Of a DNA stretch of 64,000 nt, positions 1 to 12,024 are shown piece after piece. The translations under genes were made by a program, and so were the position numbers. The first letter of the stretch is position 1. Every line of letters starts with the position of its first letter. The notes under the pieces are model-generated. The model had not been told where the DNA came from. It was given only the letters and a program-made list of their open reading frames with translations, and ran no database searches. Source of the stretch: Vespula vulgaris (Eukaryota; Arthropoda; Insecta; Hymenoptera; Vespidae); the NCBI RefSeq assembly GCF_905475345.1, contig NC_066591.1, positions 7,173,501 to 7,237,500 of the forward strand, in the 5' to 3' direction.

Positions 1-888
1 TTCTTCGAAAATCGAATCGTTAAAGGTCGCATTTAAGAAAGGAAAGATTCGAATAGTTCCCTTTTTTAATTATGTAATTCCAAGAAAAGGGGAACCATGT
101 CCTTCTCTTTCCCTCTTTTTCTCTCTATCTTTCTCATAAAACAGAATAAGGAAAAAGAAGGCGTTTCGAGAACTCAAAAAGACCGAATGGATCATCCACG
201 AGGATCGCGCATCTAATTTTACGGTAAATGCTCTCGACCGAATCTCCTTCCAGCCACAGGACGGGAAACGAGGGAATACCTTAGGAACACCGATATAGTT
301 AAAATGATCCGTGAAATTAAGCTTTCTTTGTGGTATTCAAAATATACAATCTTCCAAAGGGACTTACGTAATTTAGTCACGTCAAATGAGATTGATTTTG
401 ATAAGATTTCATGCTTATTAAATAGATCAAAGATTAAATACAGAAATGTTATTCTATATAAGATTTTAATGAATGACGGTGTTTCGTATTTAAAAGTGTT
501 GATAAGCCGAACAATATGACTCAACTTTTCAATTTCCAACAACAACGAATATTTCATACGCGGGAAAATATGAACTGTACATGGAAAATAACGGCGAAAA
601 AGAGGAAAAAATGACAGCATCAGGAGAGAGAAACTCAATACGTCGTTAATAATGAAATAGACGCGTCGGATCGATCGTACATACAAGCGAGTTTCGTCAC
701 CGTATCTACCCAATTAGTCCGCCGTTTTGTTTCCCATTGGCGCGAGCTAGCTATATATATTCTACATATTCGCACGTGCCATCGGATTCGTGGCGTTTTG
801 ATTTTCAAAAAATTATTGCGAGCGTCCAAGTGTCGTTCGTGCAAATATCGAGTTCATGTACGAAGTAGTGAGAGAAGGGGGAGGGAGG

Positions 889-930
<42 letters not shown>

Positions 931-1675
931 TTGAAAGTGTCGAATGGGACATTAATCCGAGCCACTTTCACGCGACTGCTATAAATTACAACGGTGTTGG
1001 GAGATGCACAGGGTAATATCCAATTTCCAAGAGCTACCATAAAGTAGTCGCGAACACAGAAACTGAAACTATGAAAGGAGCTAACGTGTCCCAAGGAAAC
1101 GAAGAAGACCGTACGTCGACCATACTATAAGCTCGCATTTAATTATCCACGGCTGGATCCCTCGGGAGATCTACCATCTTAAGGAGAAATGCTGAATTCT
1201 TGGAAGCTGGACAACCGAAAATCCTGTTACAGTTTAATTGTTAATTTACCAGCTCAGCTAGCCGCGACGCTATTGGCTAAACTACATCCTGTTTCAAGGG
1301 AAAACAATGGTACGACTCGCAGATTATACAGTCCCGACTGATAATGACTCATAACGGATTTAACTTCTTCGTCAAATCAAATTTAATCTTATTTTATTCT
1401 TTCGTTAAAATACGAATTTTGTATTAATCGACATTATGATTCGAACAATTTTCTTTAGAATATAAAAATATAATAAAAAACGAGTCTGGCCAATATCTTG
1501 ACCAATCCAAATAATACAAATTCCACGTATAGGAAAGTCACATTGAAAATAATCTAAAACGTTATACGTAAAATGAACCTCGAAGAAATCGGATAAAGCA
1601 AAAACGATTCCATTATACACTATTATTGTTCGGCACTGTAGGTCTATACGACGATCTACACTACTGACGCGTAGC
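1..1675. other. Gene-free stretch
   Basis: AT-rich DNA with a CpG-richer patch at about 640-960 and the AG array at 894-928. No supported exon was seen. Short frames here show no domain or splice context. Confidence 0.5.
894..928. repeat. (AG)17 microsatellite
   Basis: Pure AG dinucleotide array, preceded by a G-rich purine lead from about 871. Frames through it encode Arg-Glu runs and are not genes. Confidence 0.9.
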
Positions 1676-1984
1676 TCGTTGGAAGCCTTTCACGAGCTTG
1701 AACCGAATGTTCTCGGTTTAGAGGAGGCAACTTCCGATAATCTATCCCTTCCTTACCTCACGGAGTTTCAAGAAGACGGTGTGAAAGTTCCTGGCGTGTG
1801 TCCTACGAGAGAAGGACTCACCAAAGTACTTCCTCCTTCTCTCACCGTCGAGGAGGTGTTAGAGTACGCGGCGACACTTGTAAACGCGTGTTCCCGAGGA
1901 CTAAGGGCGAATCAATATCTTATAAATCGGGCCATTAAACCGCGTTTAAAGGGGGATAGCTCCTTTGCCAATGGCGAAGGGTCG
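1676..1984 (+). other. Open segment of protein-like composition, possible exon
   Basis: One plus-strand frame stays open from upstream of 1620 through the CT tract to 2200. Before the microsatellite it reads LEAFHELEPNVLGLEEATSD and later PSLTVEEVLEYAATLVNAC. The acidic, Leu-rich composition is unlike the surrounding chance frames. There is no ATG near its start, so it would have to be an internal exon. The only nearby AG (a TAG at 1671-1673) lacks a pyrimidine tract, and the GTAAAA at about 1985 is a weak donor. It was not recognised as any family. It might be a decayed exon or a chance frame. Confidence 0.15.
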
Positions 1985-2011
1985 GTAAAATGCCAACGTG
2001 AAACACAAGAT

Positions 2012-2014
<3 letters not shown>

Positions 2015-2056
<42 letters not shown>

Positions 2057-2079
2057 CTTTCTCTCTCTCTTTCTCTCTC
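2015..2079. repeat. (CT)n microsatellite
   Basis: Pure CT from 2015 to 2053, then a slightly interrupted continuation to 2079. It lies inside the open segment that starts before 1676 and would encode Ser-Leu repeats. Confidence 0.9.
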
Positions 2080-3594
2080 ACTTACATACGGTCTCCGTGA
2101 AGTCTTCCTTTCAACGTCAAAGTTCGGCTTAATTGAAATTCTTAGAAAAGAGAAAGAGGGTGGTCCGAAACAAAAGGATCGTTTTAATCGATCAATGTAA
2201 TCTTTATCGTCCCTTTCGGTCCCCCTTCCCGATACATCCTATCCAACGTATTTTCATTGGCGCATTGCGCTGGCTAAATTTCCAACCTCCTTGCCTTTCC
2301 TGATAATACAAGTTTAGCGATGCTCTCTCGGCCGTTAACTTAAACGATTTATCTTGATCGTCGAACCGATAAAGAGTATTATCCCTTTTTCAACCATAGC
2401 TCCTCCCTTATCGTAAATGGCGAAACGTTAATACGTCCCACATTAACCAGCATTTTAAGTTAAGATATCGTCCTTATTATTACCTGCGAACTTCACGTTT
2501 AACTGCGAAAGAATACTGGTAAATTATTTGTACGAAGCAAATAAATCAAAACGACAAGCTCGTAAAATTTGACACGACTACGGTGCCGTCGAAAATAAGG
2601 AATATTAAATTTACGATGTTTGTTCCGACAAACGTTACGAATGCTCGTATCTCGAGGAAAACTTCGAATCGGAAGCTAAAGGTCCAGCCTGGCCAACCAT
2701 TGTACTATTTATTATCGTCAACCTCGTCAACCACTCACGCTACGAGCTACGAACGAAATTTTATCGCGTTCGTGAATCGTCGATATAAACCGTAGGTAGA
2801 GATCGTATTTTCCTTGCCATCCTTTGACAGCTTGTTCATTCCCCATTCCCATTTCTATCCCTATCCCTTCGAATAAGACCAGAACTAAAGTTGCGAATGC
2901 TCGAATTCTCAACGCATCATTTACCCATACGTTTACCAGCATATCGTCGTCTACCATTTTACGAGCATTCAATTTTTACTGATACAACAACAAGTGCGAC
3001 GTGATTCCACAGTTACGATGACGATACCTATGTTATAACGTATTGCAGAATATAAGAGTATTACGTGTCCAGATCGCAAGCTTGCGATTGGCCAACCGAT
3101 ATACATCAATTTTTATGGGTTACCGTATGCGGATTGTTACAAAATGAAACAAAGCCGGGACGATGGTTTAAGATCTTTTGTATGCCGGATCTAGCAGCAT
3201 CGTTAAAACGGTATTGGTTATGTCATATTATACTTATGATTTGTATTATGTTATGATTTTTAGTATGTTTATGATCGTTTATAAATACGTACCGTTGCGA
3301 TGAAAAGAACATTGTAATAACTTTACAGAAAAATAGTAGTTACTTTAGAATCATGTCATGCTTCTTCACGGGAGAGGAATTTTTATTGACATTTTAGAAT
3401 GAAAGAAAGAAAAAAGAAAGAAAGAAAACATTTTGAAATTGCATTTTCTCCGCAACGAGCTCGGTAATGCTCCAGCTAGAAACTGTCGGATATTCAAATG
3501 TGTAAAACTCGCCCGTATGTGTACATCGGAGAGAATATCGTATCCTAGGAAACATCTCGCAAGCATTTTACTGAAGTTGATACGACGAAATAAG

Positions 3595-3616
3595 AAAAAA
3601 AAAAAAAAAAAAAAAA
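3595..3616. repeat. A22 homopolymer
   Basis: Twenty-two consecutive A on the plus strand, followed by further A-rich sequence to 3638. No retroposed gene body or target duplication was recognised next to it. Confidence 0.85.
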
Positions 3617-4044
3617 CAAGAAAAGAAAAAAAAATATAGAATGACCGAGGAAAAGGGAGAGACCTTCCTTTCGTCCGTTGAACCCGTATTCGAGGCATAT
3701 CCGGATGTCTCTTAATATCTCTCACCACCCTCGATATCCGTAACCCAACGATTTTAACACCTGCAGGCACACCAGTGATAGTACTTTTTATTTCTCAGGT
3801 AGTTTTACAAAATGCGCCAATTGAGTCCGCTATCGCGAGCTACCGTCACACTCTTTGTATCTCTTGACTATATTCCTCTCGTTCTCTTTCACTCTCTCTC
3901 CTTCTTCCTTCCGTTTTGTCTTTCTTGCTTTCTCGTTTCGAAACCGCTATTTTCGAGCATGTTATTATAGCTAACATCCACGAGCCTGCGGCCGTGCTTT
4001 AAACTCAGCCGTCCTTTCATATTTGCACGACGAATAAAATTTCG

Positions 4045-4045
4045 T

Positions 4046-4098
<53 letters not shown>

Positions 4099-4121
4099 TT
4101 CTTTCTTTTTCTCTTTTTCTC
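4045..4121. repeat. 77-bp pure pyrimidine tract, mostly (CT)n
   Basis: No purine occurs across the tract. The core is (CT)n and the 3' part is T-rich. As a mirror-like homopyrimidine run it could in principle adopt triplex DNA. Confidence 0.85.
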
Positions 4122-5689
4122 ATTCTCTTACTATACTCATTTCCTTTGCTCTCTTCCTCACTTCAGTTTCCTTTATGTTTTCTCCGAGAGAAATTCAAGT
4201 TTAGATAGGAGCTAGATGATAGTCGTTGAAAAATAATTTTTCTCTAGAATTAATAACTACCAATCGTGCCATTATACACCTGCTATCAGGCATTTCTTTT
4301 GAAATAAATTTATTGTATATACTATAGTCATTCACGCGCAGTTTATATTGAAGTAATTAATTATTTGAACTATATAAGGAATAAAAAAGATAAGTAAAAT
4401 TCTGTGTTAACGAACTATCCTCTTTCTATTTCTTTTTTTATATTTCGTGGTGAACGTAAGGAAAATATATCTTCCGTGTTACGTAAGTAATAATATCGAG
4501 AACTCGTATATAATGTAGTATCTGCTGACGAGAATATATTATTTATAGTACTCGAGGAAACGCTTTCTTTCCTCCTTTATGAATAGTAATGAAAGAAAGA
4601 AAGAAAATAAAATGCTATACAAGACTTTCGTTCTTTTTTTATCGACGAACGCTTTTCCTATCTATACATTTAATCTAGGGCAAACTGATATCTCAAAGAT
4701 ACGTATGAAGGGAATATTTTGGATAAATAATTTCATAAGTTGGGAGATTATTTTTCATATTTTAATGTATCAAAATTAATCATTGTCGCATCTCTATCAA
4801 AAATTTCTCAATTATGAACATAGTTATCTCGATCAGATCTTCTCTGTTGGCTGATATTTTCCATTAAATGTAATTTTAGAATTTTACCCTCGTTTCTGCA
4901 GCGGCATAATTCATACGACACCGAAATGTTATTTTCATAATTCGACAACGATTTTCATTTGGTTAATTATTTCATATTAAAGTTTACGAAGATCCAAATT
5001 AATACCATAATAGCGTGTACATTTATTCTATTGTTATTTTGAAAATATCAATGAAATTATTATTATTAATGATTGCAAACAAAGACATCGATAATGATCG
5101 TACAGAAAATAATTATTTAAATACAATTTCGTCCTAATTATTATCTCCAATTTAATCTATTGTAAAATGCATCTCCATTTATAAACGAGAAAACGATTAA
5201 ACTAGTGAGCGTAACGATTGAATTGTGAAAATCGACGTGGACGTTCACGTGCGGTTTTCCATTACAAACCGAGAATTTCCTTCTGATTTTACGCTTTCAG
5301 CTTTAACGGGATGAAAGATTGGAAGCTGACAGGAAGAAAGCACGCTCTCAGGAAGTTGTTCTTAAGAACCTTTTCCTTATCCTTCTTCTCTTTATCCCAC
5401 TTCCTTTGAAGAAGGGACCACGAACACCACCACCATCGCTACTACTACGAACAGCCGTACTCGGAGTTAAGCGAGCCGCTGCTCGCGCTAAAATTAATAG
5501 ATTTCCTGTCTCCTTCATATGAGGAAAGGTGAAAGAGCCTTGATAAACAGTGCACGCGATATATCGCTTTGGAATTTATGTTCGCCTTATAGACTCCAAG
5601 AAGGGGCAACAATTTTTCATTGTTCCTTTCGCCAGAAAGAAAAATCGAAACTTTGTCTATATGTGTTTGTGAAATTGAAAAAGAGAAAT

Positions 5690-5734
5690 AAGAAGAAGAA
5701 GAAGGAGAAAGAGAAAAGGAAAAAAAGAAAAAAA
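5690..5734. repeat. Polypurine tract with (AAG)n
   Basis: Forty-five consecutive purines of AAG, GGAGAAA and A-rich segments. It lies about 60 bp before the large TC/TATC array and on the opposite strand sense. Confidence 0.8.
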
Positions 5735-5796
5735 TTGGCATGGTGCAGAGTATAGAATCGATATCTCCATTTAGACCACGTAAACACGTTTACTCT

Positions 5797-5798
<2 letters not shown>

Positions 5799-5857
<59 letters not shown>

Positions 5858-5880
5858 ATCTCTATCTATCTATCTATCTC
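5799..5880. repeat. Compound (TC)n-(TATC)n microsatellite
   Basis: Pure TC from 5799 to 5843 grades into TATC and TATCTC units to about 5880. This is consistent with an imperfect older array with tetranucleotide expansion at its 3' end. Confidence 0.9.
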
Positions 5881-8466
5881 TTTCGTACACATCGAACTTT
5901 CGACACTTTCCTTTCACATTTTCCGATAACGAGATTAAGACGGATGCCGGGTCTTGATGCGTCGATCGATGCCTACGTTCCATCGACGACAAACGAGCTC
6001 GATCCTTTTCAGGATAATTGGAAACGTGCCGACTTGACTGAATGGTAATTCGCTTCCTTCCTTCCATCTCTTTAATCCTTCCAGCTAGCACATAAGGATA
6101 TTCAATTTCACGATTCAAGTTGATCATTCGATTGTTTTTAATTTATTTAAATAATAACTAATTGGATACAGAAATACCGATTTGCGTCATTTTTAAAGAA
6201 AAATCGAAAATTTAGACCAAGAAAAATATATTGTATCAGAGAAATTGCGAATATCGGTGAAACTGTGAAAATTCGATATATCCTCTTTAATTTATTTTAG
6301 GAAAAAGCGAGATTCCAAGAATAAGAGAAGACTTGTTAGGATAGTCAAGTTTGAAATAAATACGCGTTCGGTTCCTTCCAAAGCGCTCGACACTTTAAAG
6401 CTAAGGGACTCTCGCAGCTGGAAGATGCAGAAAATTATCAGAGATGACGAATCGCTCCCACGATGGTACTTACCCTTTTCCCTGACCCTCCTTTTCCTTT
6501 TGCTTTACTTTCAAAAGTTAGATTCTATGAAATCGTATAAAAGGAATGACTAAATTTTCATTTTACTTACTATCAGAATTTTTATTCGACGAATTCTATA
6601 GACCCTGATAGAAATAATTTATTTGTCGAAAAATTTCATAAATGCATAATATAATATCGTTCGAAAAATATATAATATCAAGATAGATTAATATTAATAG
6701 ATAGAAAAGACATCGTTATATTATAAATTCCAAGTTAAGAAAATATGGTTAAAGGATCGATTATTCTTTCATATGCTTTTGTCATGAACAGTCACTTTTT
6801 TCGACGTTAAGGACGAAGATACTTTATAAATTTCTTCGATAACAATTCGTGCCGATCAATGGTATAAAAATGATTTTGTCTTGCACGAAAACGTGACATT
6901 CGTGATAAAAAAAATAACGACTATCCATAAATATAGTTTTAACTACGGTTCTTTTTATTCACCGAAAAGTTATGCGAATAAATTTTGAAGATTTATATAT
7001 ATATACCATGATGTTACGATATTTTACAATATTTTGAAAGATATTCGTGTCGATCGCGATAAAAATTCGCGATATATTCTAATTATAAAAAGTAGAAAAT
7101 GGAAAATCGTGTTGTGATATTAGCATGCCAATCCCATATTATTCGTAAAATGACAACGAACAAGTCGACGCAGAACACGTTCCAGTTTAGATCGAGTAAT
7201 TCGAATGCGAGTTCGCGATAGCAACGTGCTTTACATTTCCTGCGTTCGAAACCGCTAACGACGCGATCGATCGCAATCGGCCAGAAGAAGATTTATGATT
7301 TTCGTAATTGAATCGACTGCGAGAACCGATCGTACCATCTGAACTAATGTGTGCGGCACGATGCCTCGGAAAAAGATTATTGTTTCGATGTTATTACGAA
7401 CGGTTTGAACAAATAAAACGATTAAATCGTCTGAGCCGTCTCGATCTAGATTGCACTAAAATGCACCGTCGATGGGACTAGCAATATGTCTGATTGATTT
7501 CACGATCGATCGAACAGGACGAAATTTCCGAGATTTGCTTTTAGAAATGATTGCAATCCTTTTTCGATCGAGTTATTAAAATTAATACACTGCGTGCGGA
7601 CTTTAACTTTAATAAAAGACATTTGTAAACACGTTATCGAAACAATGTTTCTTTTTTTTTTATTATCCTATATAAGTAGAACGCATAAAAAGCAATTTAA
7701 AATAATAACACATATTAATTAATTTTTCGATATTTATTCTTCTTTCGTGAGACATCGAAAGCTCGTTTCTTTTTCATACGCTCGCTCTCATTTCGAACGC
7801 GTTATGTTCAGAAAGACAACGGATATGCCAACTCTTTTTTTCGTTATCATAAATAATTATCGACGCATATCGAGATGAATAATGACCCGTCAACTCCTAC
7901 AAACTATTTTCTCGAAGGGTTGCCGAGAGATTAATGCGAGCACGCATCGCTATTCTCCAGCCTTGGCTTATTATTCGAGTTTACAGATGTGTACTTTCGC
8001 GTACGCAAAACGAACAATTTTTTCTTGCACGTTGGTTAATGGCTTTGCGATAATAAAGAATAAAAGTGTATGCATGTTTACATTGAAAACATTACCAAAT
8101 GCAAAACAAATTAAAAAATATTTTTACATATGTATAAAGAATATAAATTTTTAATCAGATTCTCGGAGATCAAAAATGAAACTAAAATTAGAAACGATAT
8201 AGTTCAACTTCAAAATTATAATTAACATTAATATTTCAATATTTATAAATGCTGTAATCGAGAAAAAATAAAGTTAAATATATAAAATTACAGCGTCTAA
8301 AATGAATATGAAAATAGTGTAAAACAAATAAAATTTACAAGTAAAATGGGAACGCGTCGTTTAAAATTAAAATATCGAACGAAATGTAACACGTATATGT
8401 ACATACATTTGGCAATGAATTTCAAAAGCCAATATCTCCTATCAAAATGAAATTCAACAGTAGAAC

Positions 8467-8515
8467 AAAGAGAAAGAAAAAGAGAGAGAGACAGAGAGAA
8501 AGAGAGAGAGAGAGA
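8467..8515. repeat. (GA)n microsatellite
   Basis: GA-rich purine array with one C interruption near 8492. Confidence 0.85.
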
Positions 8516-8867
8516 ATTCTATGTTGAACTTTCATAAAATAAGTACTCGATCGCGTGCGGGAGGAAAAAATTTGGTTTCCGGTTTTTTTTTTTTTTCAGT
8601 ACAAAATCATCTTCGTCGCTCCTTTTTCAGAATTCAATGTACTTAGCGTAGCCGTCCACAAGTTTTCTGATTATACGAAGTAAAGTGCTTTCAGTCGGAT
8701 CTTAAGATATTCTTGCGTACCTTCTTTCATTTTGTCATCGCTCTCGTCAAGACCTCCTTGAAAACTTTCTAGCTGTTCGTAAACTTTCCACCGTCTTCCG
8801 CAGCTGTCGCGATACCGAACTATTGCTATTCTCTGCGTTTCGTCTGATTTTATCTTTGATTACAAGA

Positions 8868-8955
8868 TAGAAAGAAAGAAAGAAAGAAAAAAGGCAGACA
8901 GAAACAGACAGAGAGAGAAAGGAAGAGAGGGAGAGAAAGGGAGAAAGAGAAAAAA
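8868..8955. repeat. (GAAA)n/(GA)n purine-rich repeat
   Basis: Starts as GAAA units, has CAGA interruptions, then GAGA and GGGAGAAA units. Frames over it give Phe/Leu/Ser-rich chance peptides on the minus strand. Confidence 0.8.
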
Positions 8956-9098
8956 TTGTTAGTTCTTCTTTCGATAGACTTCACCAACGAAATTAAAAGT
9001 CTCGTCGAACGTCGAACAAGATGAAAAAAAAGCAGAGACAAAAGAATTTCATTCGTTCCCCTAAATTTCACGACACGCTTGTCCACAAATCTCTTTTA

Positions 9099-9137
9099 CT
9101 CTCTCTCTCTCTTTCTCTTTCTCTCTCTCTTTCTCTC
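9099..9137. repeat. (CT)n microsatellite
   Basis: Pure pyrimidine tract of CT units with TTT interruptions. It lies about 140 bp downstream of the GAAA array on the opposite strand sense, so the two could pair as a foldback. Confidence 0.85.
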
Positions 9138-10595
9138 ACGCACGAGCGCAACAATATGACGTTCGAGCATATTGTGGATATAATATTTGACGCGTACGAT
9201 CGTGGCTCGACGAGTCTCTAACCTAATTTAAAAGCGTTCTCGCGCCCCGAAAATATTCCCACGGCGAATAAAATCGCTCGGTCGTTCATTCGCTCGCGGT
9301 CTACGATGGGAGCGACATTTTTTGCAAGAACCGTCGACGCGGAGAGGATAGATTATATCGATAAATCGCATTTAATACCGCTGGGCTAATTCGTTCGGCT
9401 AAAACACGCAAGTTCGCACGAAAAAAAAAGAATATTAAATCCGTGCAGGCGAACTGGATGTTTGAGAATCACGTCCGAAATTTGTATAAATTCGTTTTCG
9501 TGCCACGCGAATTTCGTGCTTTTACGAACGAAACCTACATACCTATGTAATTTTATAACTGTACGTTATACGTGCATACTTTTCTCTCGATAATACAAGA
9601 TATTTTTTATTGTACTTGTTTTAGTTAATGACAATTCATATGCCAGTTTTTTCACTCAATTTTCCAAATTTCGATGCATATATCATACATATGTAAATAT
9701 ATATTTTTTTTCTTTTTTAAATTTTTTAAAGAACGTTGTATTCTTTAGAGGAAAATTGCAAATATAAAACGTAATTTGTTCGTATTACTTCCAACTCTAA
9801 CAACAATTGTTTACCCTTTATGAATAAATATTTGATATCAAAATAATGTCTTCTATTTATGAATTACTTGAAATCATATTTGATATGTAATAATAGTATT
9901 ACAGAATAAGGCAGAGAAATAAGTGATTATAAAAGCTTAATAACTTATTGGAATTCTTCTTTTAAGAAGTTGTAAATATATCTTGTTAAAGCATAGGAAA
10001 AAGTATTTTATTATATTGAAGGCGAAAACGGTTTGCATTGAACTACGGCAAAATAACCATTGAATGGTACAATCGTCGTTTTCTTAATACAACTTAAGAA
10101 TGAACAAACATTCGCCCTAGTCCACTGGTTCATATTTACTATGAATATTATGATGCTGACAACACAGCGTAATGGAATTACTACTACCGCAGCAATGCCC
10201 GATAAAATTGATTTTCATTCTCTGCTTTGTCTTTTACTAAAAGTAAAATATTTCTAAAGGAACTTATCTCTTTTGATATCTCTCATATGAGAAAGTATAT
10301 TGGTAGTTAATTATCTTGAAGTTTTCGACGAGTCATCCCGAGGAAAAACGTAACAAAAAACAAGAAACAGAAATATAAAAAATTGACGACAAAGAACTTT
10401 CTTTAATCTCGTTCTTTCCTTTCTGTTTTCTCTTTTTCTACCCTCTTTTTTCCCGTATTATAAAATACGCTTAGATTACGAAAGCTAAAGTAGTAGTGAT
10501 ACACTTTTTCAAGATGTCGACAGTTCTCTCATCCTTCAAACACATTCCATGCTCACAAGAATAATTCCAACGAAGTAAGAGACAAAGCAGAAGAC

Positions 10596-10601
10596 AAAAA
10601 A

Positions 10602-10637
<36 letters not shown>

Positions 10638-10676
10638 ATGAAAGAAAGAAAGAAAGAAAGAAAAGAAAGAAAGAAA
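10596..10676. repeat. (AAAG)n microsatellite
   Basis: About 20 AAAG units with a single T at 10639. The minus-strand frames here are Phe/Ser/Leu repeats and are not genes. Confidence 0.9.
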
Positions 10677-10970
10677 TAGAGAAACGTTGGAAAAACGTCG
10701 AGAAAATTCCCAAGGAGCCATGGAAATCTAATCGATTACTCGATCCAACCAGCCATTCTTTTTCCGGCGACGCAGCAATCCGCTCTCTCTTTCTCTCATA
10801 TTACCTTAAATTAGAGAAGGGTAGAGAGGTAAAAGGGTGATAGGGTGTAATCAAGATACAGTAGAGGAAAGGGGGTAATTAAGATTCCCAAAGGATAACG
10901 ATAAAATCGTGCTTTTTCTTTTAGAAGAAGACGTAACGTAATTACAAGACGAATTCTGACTTTGTCCTCT

Positions 10971-11018
10971 ATGTACAATCAGAATTTAAAGAAATGTACA
11001 ATATCAGAATTTAAAGAA
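10971..11018 (+). repeat. Two-copy tandem duplication, 23 and 25 bp
   Basis: Copy one (10971-10993) starts ATGTACAATCAG and copy two (10994-11018) starts ATGTACAATATCAG. Both then share AATTTAAAGAA. They differ only by an AT insertion, so the duplication is recent or conserved. Confidence 0.8.
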
Positions 11019-11244
11019 ATCGCAGAAGAAGAAATGATAAGCGATATATTCAATATTGACTCCAACCAAAGAAATATTTATGTTCAACATCTGAAACTCT
11101 TACAATAAAAAATGATAAACTACGACATGTTGAAAAAAAAGATTTTATAAAAGCCTTTTTAACGTAGGCTCTCAAGTCTTTTATAATCTAAAAAAGAAAC
11201 GTAAGATGATAGAAAGGAATAAAAGAAGGAAGAAAGAAAGCAAT

Positions 11245-11312
11245 GAAGGGAGAAAGGAAGAAAGAGAGAAAGGAAGGACGGAAGGAAGGAAGGAAGGAAG
11301 GAAGGAAGGAAA
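11245..11312. repeat. (GGAA)n purine array
   Basis: GAAA and GGAA units, with a regular (GGAA)n core at 11280-11311. GGAA is the ETS-factor core, but such arrays arise easily by slippage. Confidence 0.85.
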
Positions 11313-11375
11313 TCTCGAGAAAAGTTGGGCACGTGAGATGGCACGCGTATGCCCGGCACGGACTTCTCGTAAATA

Positions 11376-11567
11376 ATGGCGGCTGTTGCCGCGAAAGACT
11401 CGCTCGTCCGCCTCTCGTATACTACGGAAAGTAGCTTCGAAAGCAGCTTACGAGTTCGCTCCGATATCGCGTTATTACTCTCGGAAGTGACGCGGAGCAA
11501 AGATGAACGCGTACCGTCGTCTCGAAAAGTCGAGACTGAACGAGCCTGGCGTTCCTCGAAAACGTAA
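11376..11567 (+). other. Small open frame in CpG-rich DNA
   Basis: An ATG in the context AATAATGGCG opens 63 codons to a TAA. The peptide begins MAAVAAKDSLVRLSYTTESS and is Ser/Arg rich after that. No signal peptide, membrane segment or domain is seen, and no splice site is needed. The ATG also forms part of ATGGCGGC, the reverse of a CCGCCAT YY1/Pho-like motif. The opposite strand is open over much of the same interval, so low stop density is a sufficient explanation. Confidence 0.13.
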
Positions 11568-11953
11568 ATTCAAGAAAGAAGTTACGTTATCGTGGTGGTA
11601 TCTGTTGCTACTGTCGTTGGTGCTGGCGCTGCTGTCGTTGCTAGAATAGAAGCTCTCTGAAAAAGGGATAAAAAAAGAATAGAAAGCTCGGTCGGCGGCC
11701 ACCGAGAAAGATCGGATAAAGATTGCATCACGTAGCCGATATTCCGTCGACCGGCAGCACGCGCCATAAGGCAGATCCTCTCTTTTCTTTCTCTTCTCTC
11801 TTTCTCTTTTATTCTTCCTTCGACCACGTTGGCTAGCTTCGAATAGGAATACCTCATATATTTCTCGCCTCGTACGACGATAACCGGAGCGCTGTGATCA
11901 CACAACGAAAGAAGGTTTTTTCCGGTTAGAATGAGGGACGCCCTACCTACCTA

Positions 11954-11963
11954 TCTCTCTCTT

Positions 11964-11998
<35 letters not shown>

Positions 11999-12024
11999 TT
12001 CTCTCCCTCTCTCTCTCCTTTCCT
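11954..12024. repeat. 71-bp pure pyrimidine (CT)n tract
   Basis: No purine over 71 bp. The core is CT, with CCC and TTT variation at the end. Confidence 0.85.

Larger units (their letters stand above)
2201..9240. other. Gene-free stretch with simple repeats
   Basis: Apart from the listed A22, CT, TATC, AAG and GA tracts this is AT-rich, non-repetitive DNA. A CpG-richer segment lies at 7130-7530. No frame has both plausible composition and splice sites. Confidence 0.5.
9241..11375. other. CpG-rich patch followed by AT-rich DNA
   Basis: The segment 9240-9420 is CpG-rich and includes a 27-residue frame (9306-9389, MGATFFARTV...) that is too short to call. The rest is AT-rich, with the AAAG array, the 23/25-bp duplication and the GGAA array. 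Confidence 0.45.

Noticed and set aside
5740..6048. Plus-strand frame with Ser-Leu and Leu-Tyr runs
   Set aside because: It is a translation of the TC/TATC microsatellite with short random flanks.
9306..9389. 27-residue frame MGATFFARTV...
   Set aside because: It is too short to separate from chance without expression or conservation data.
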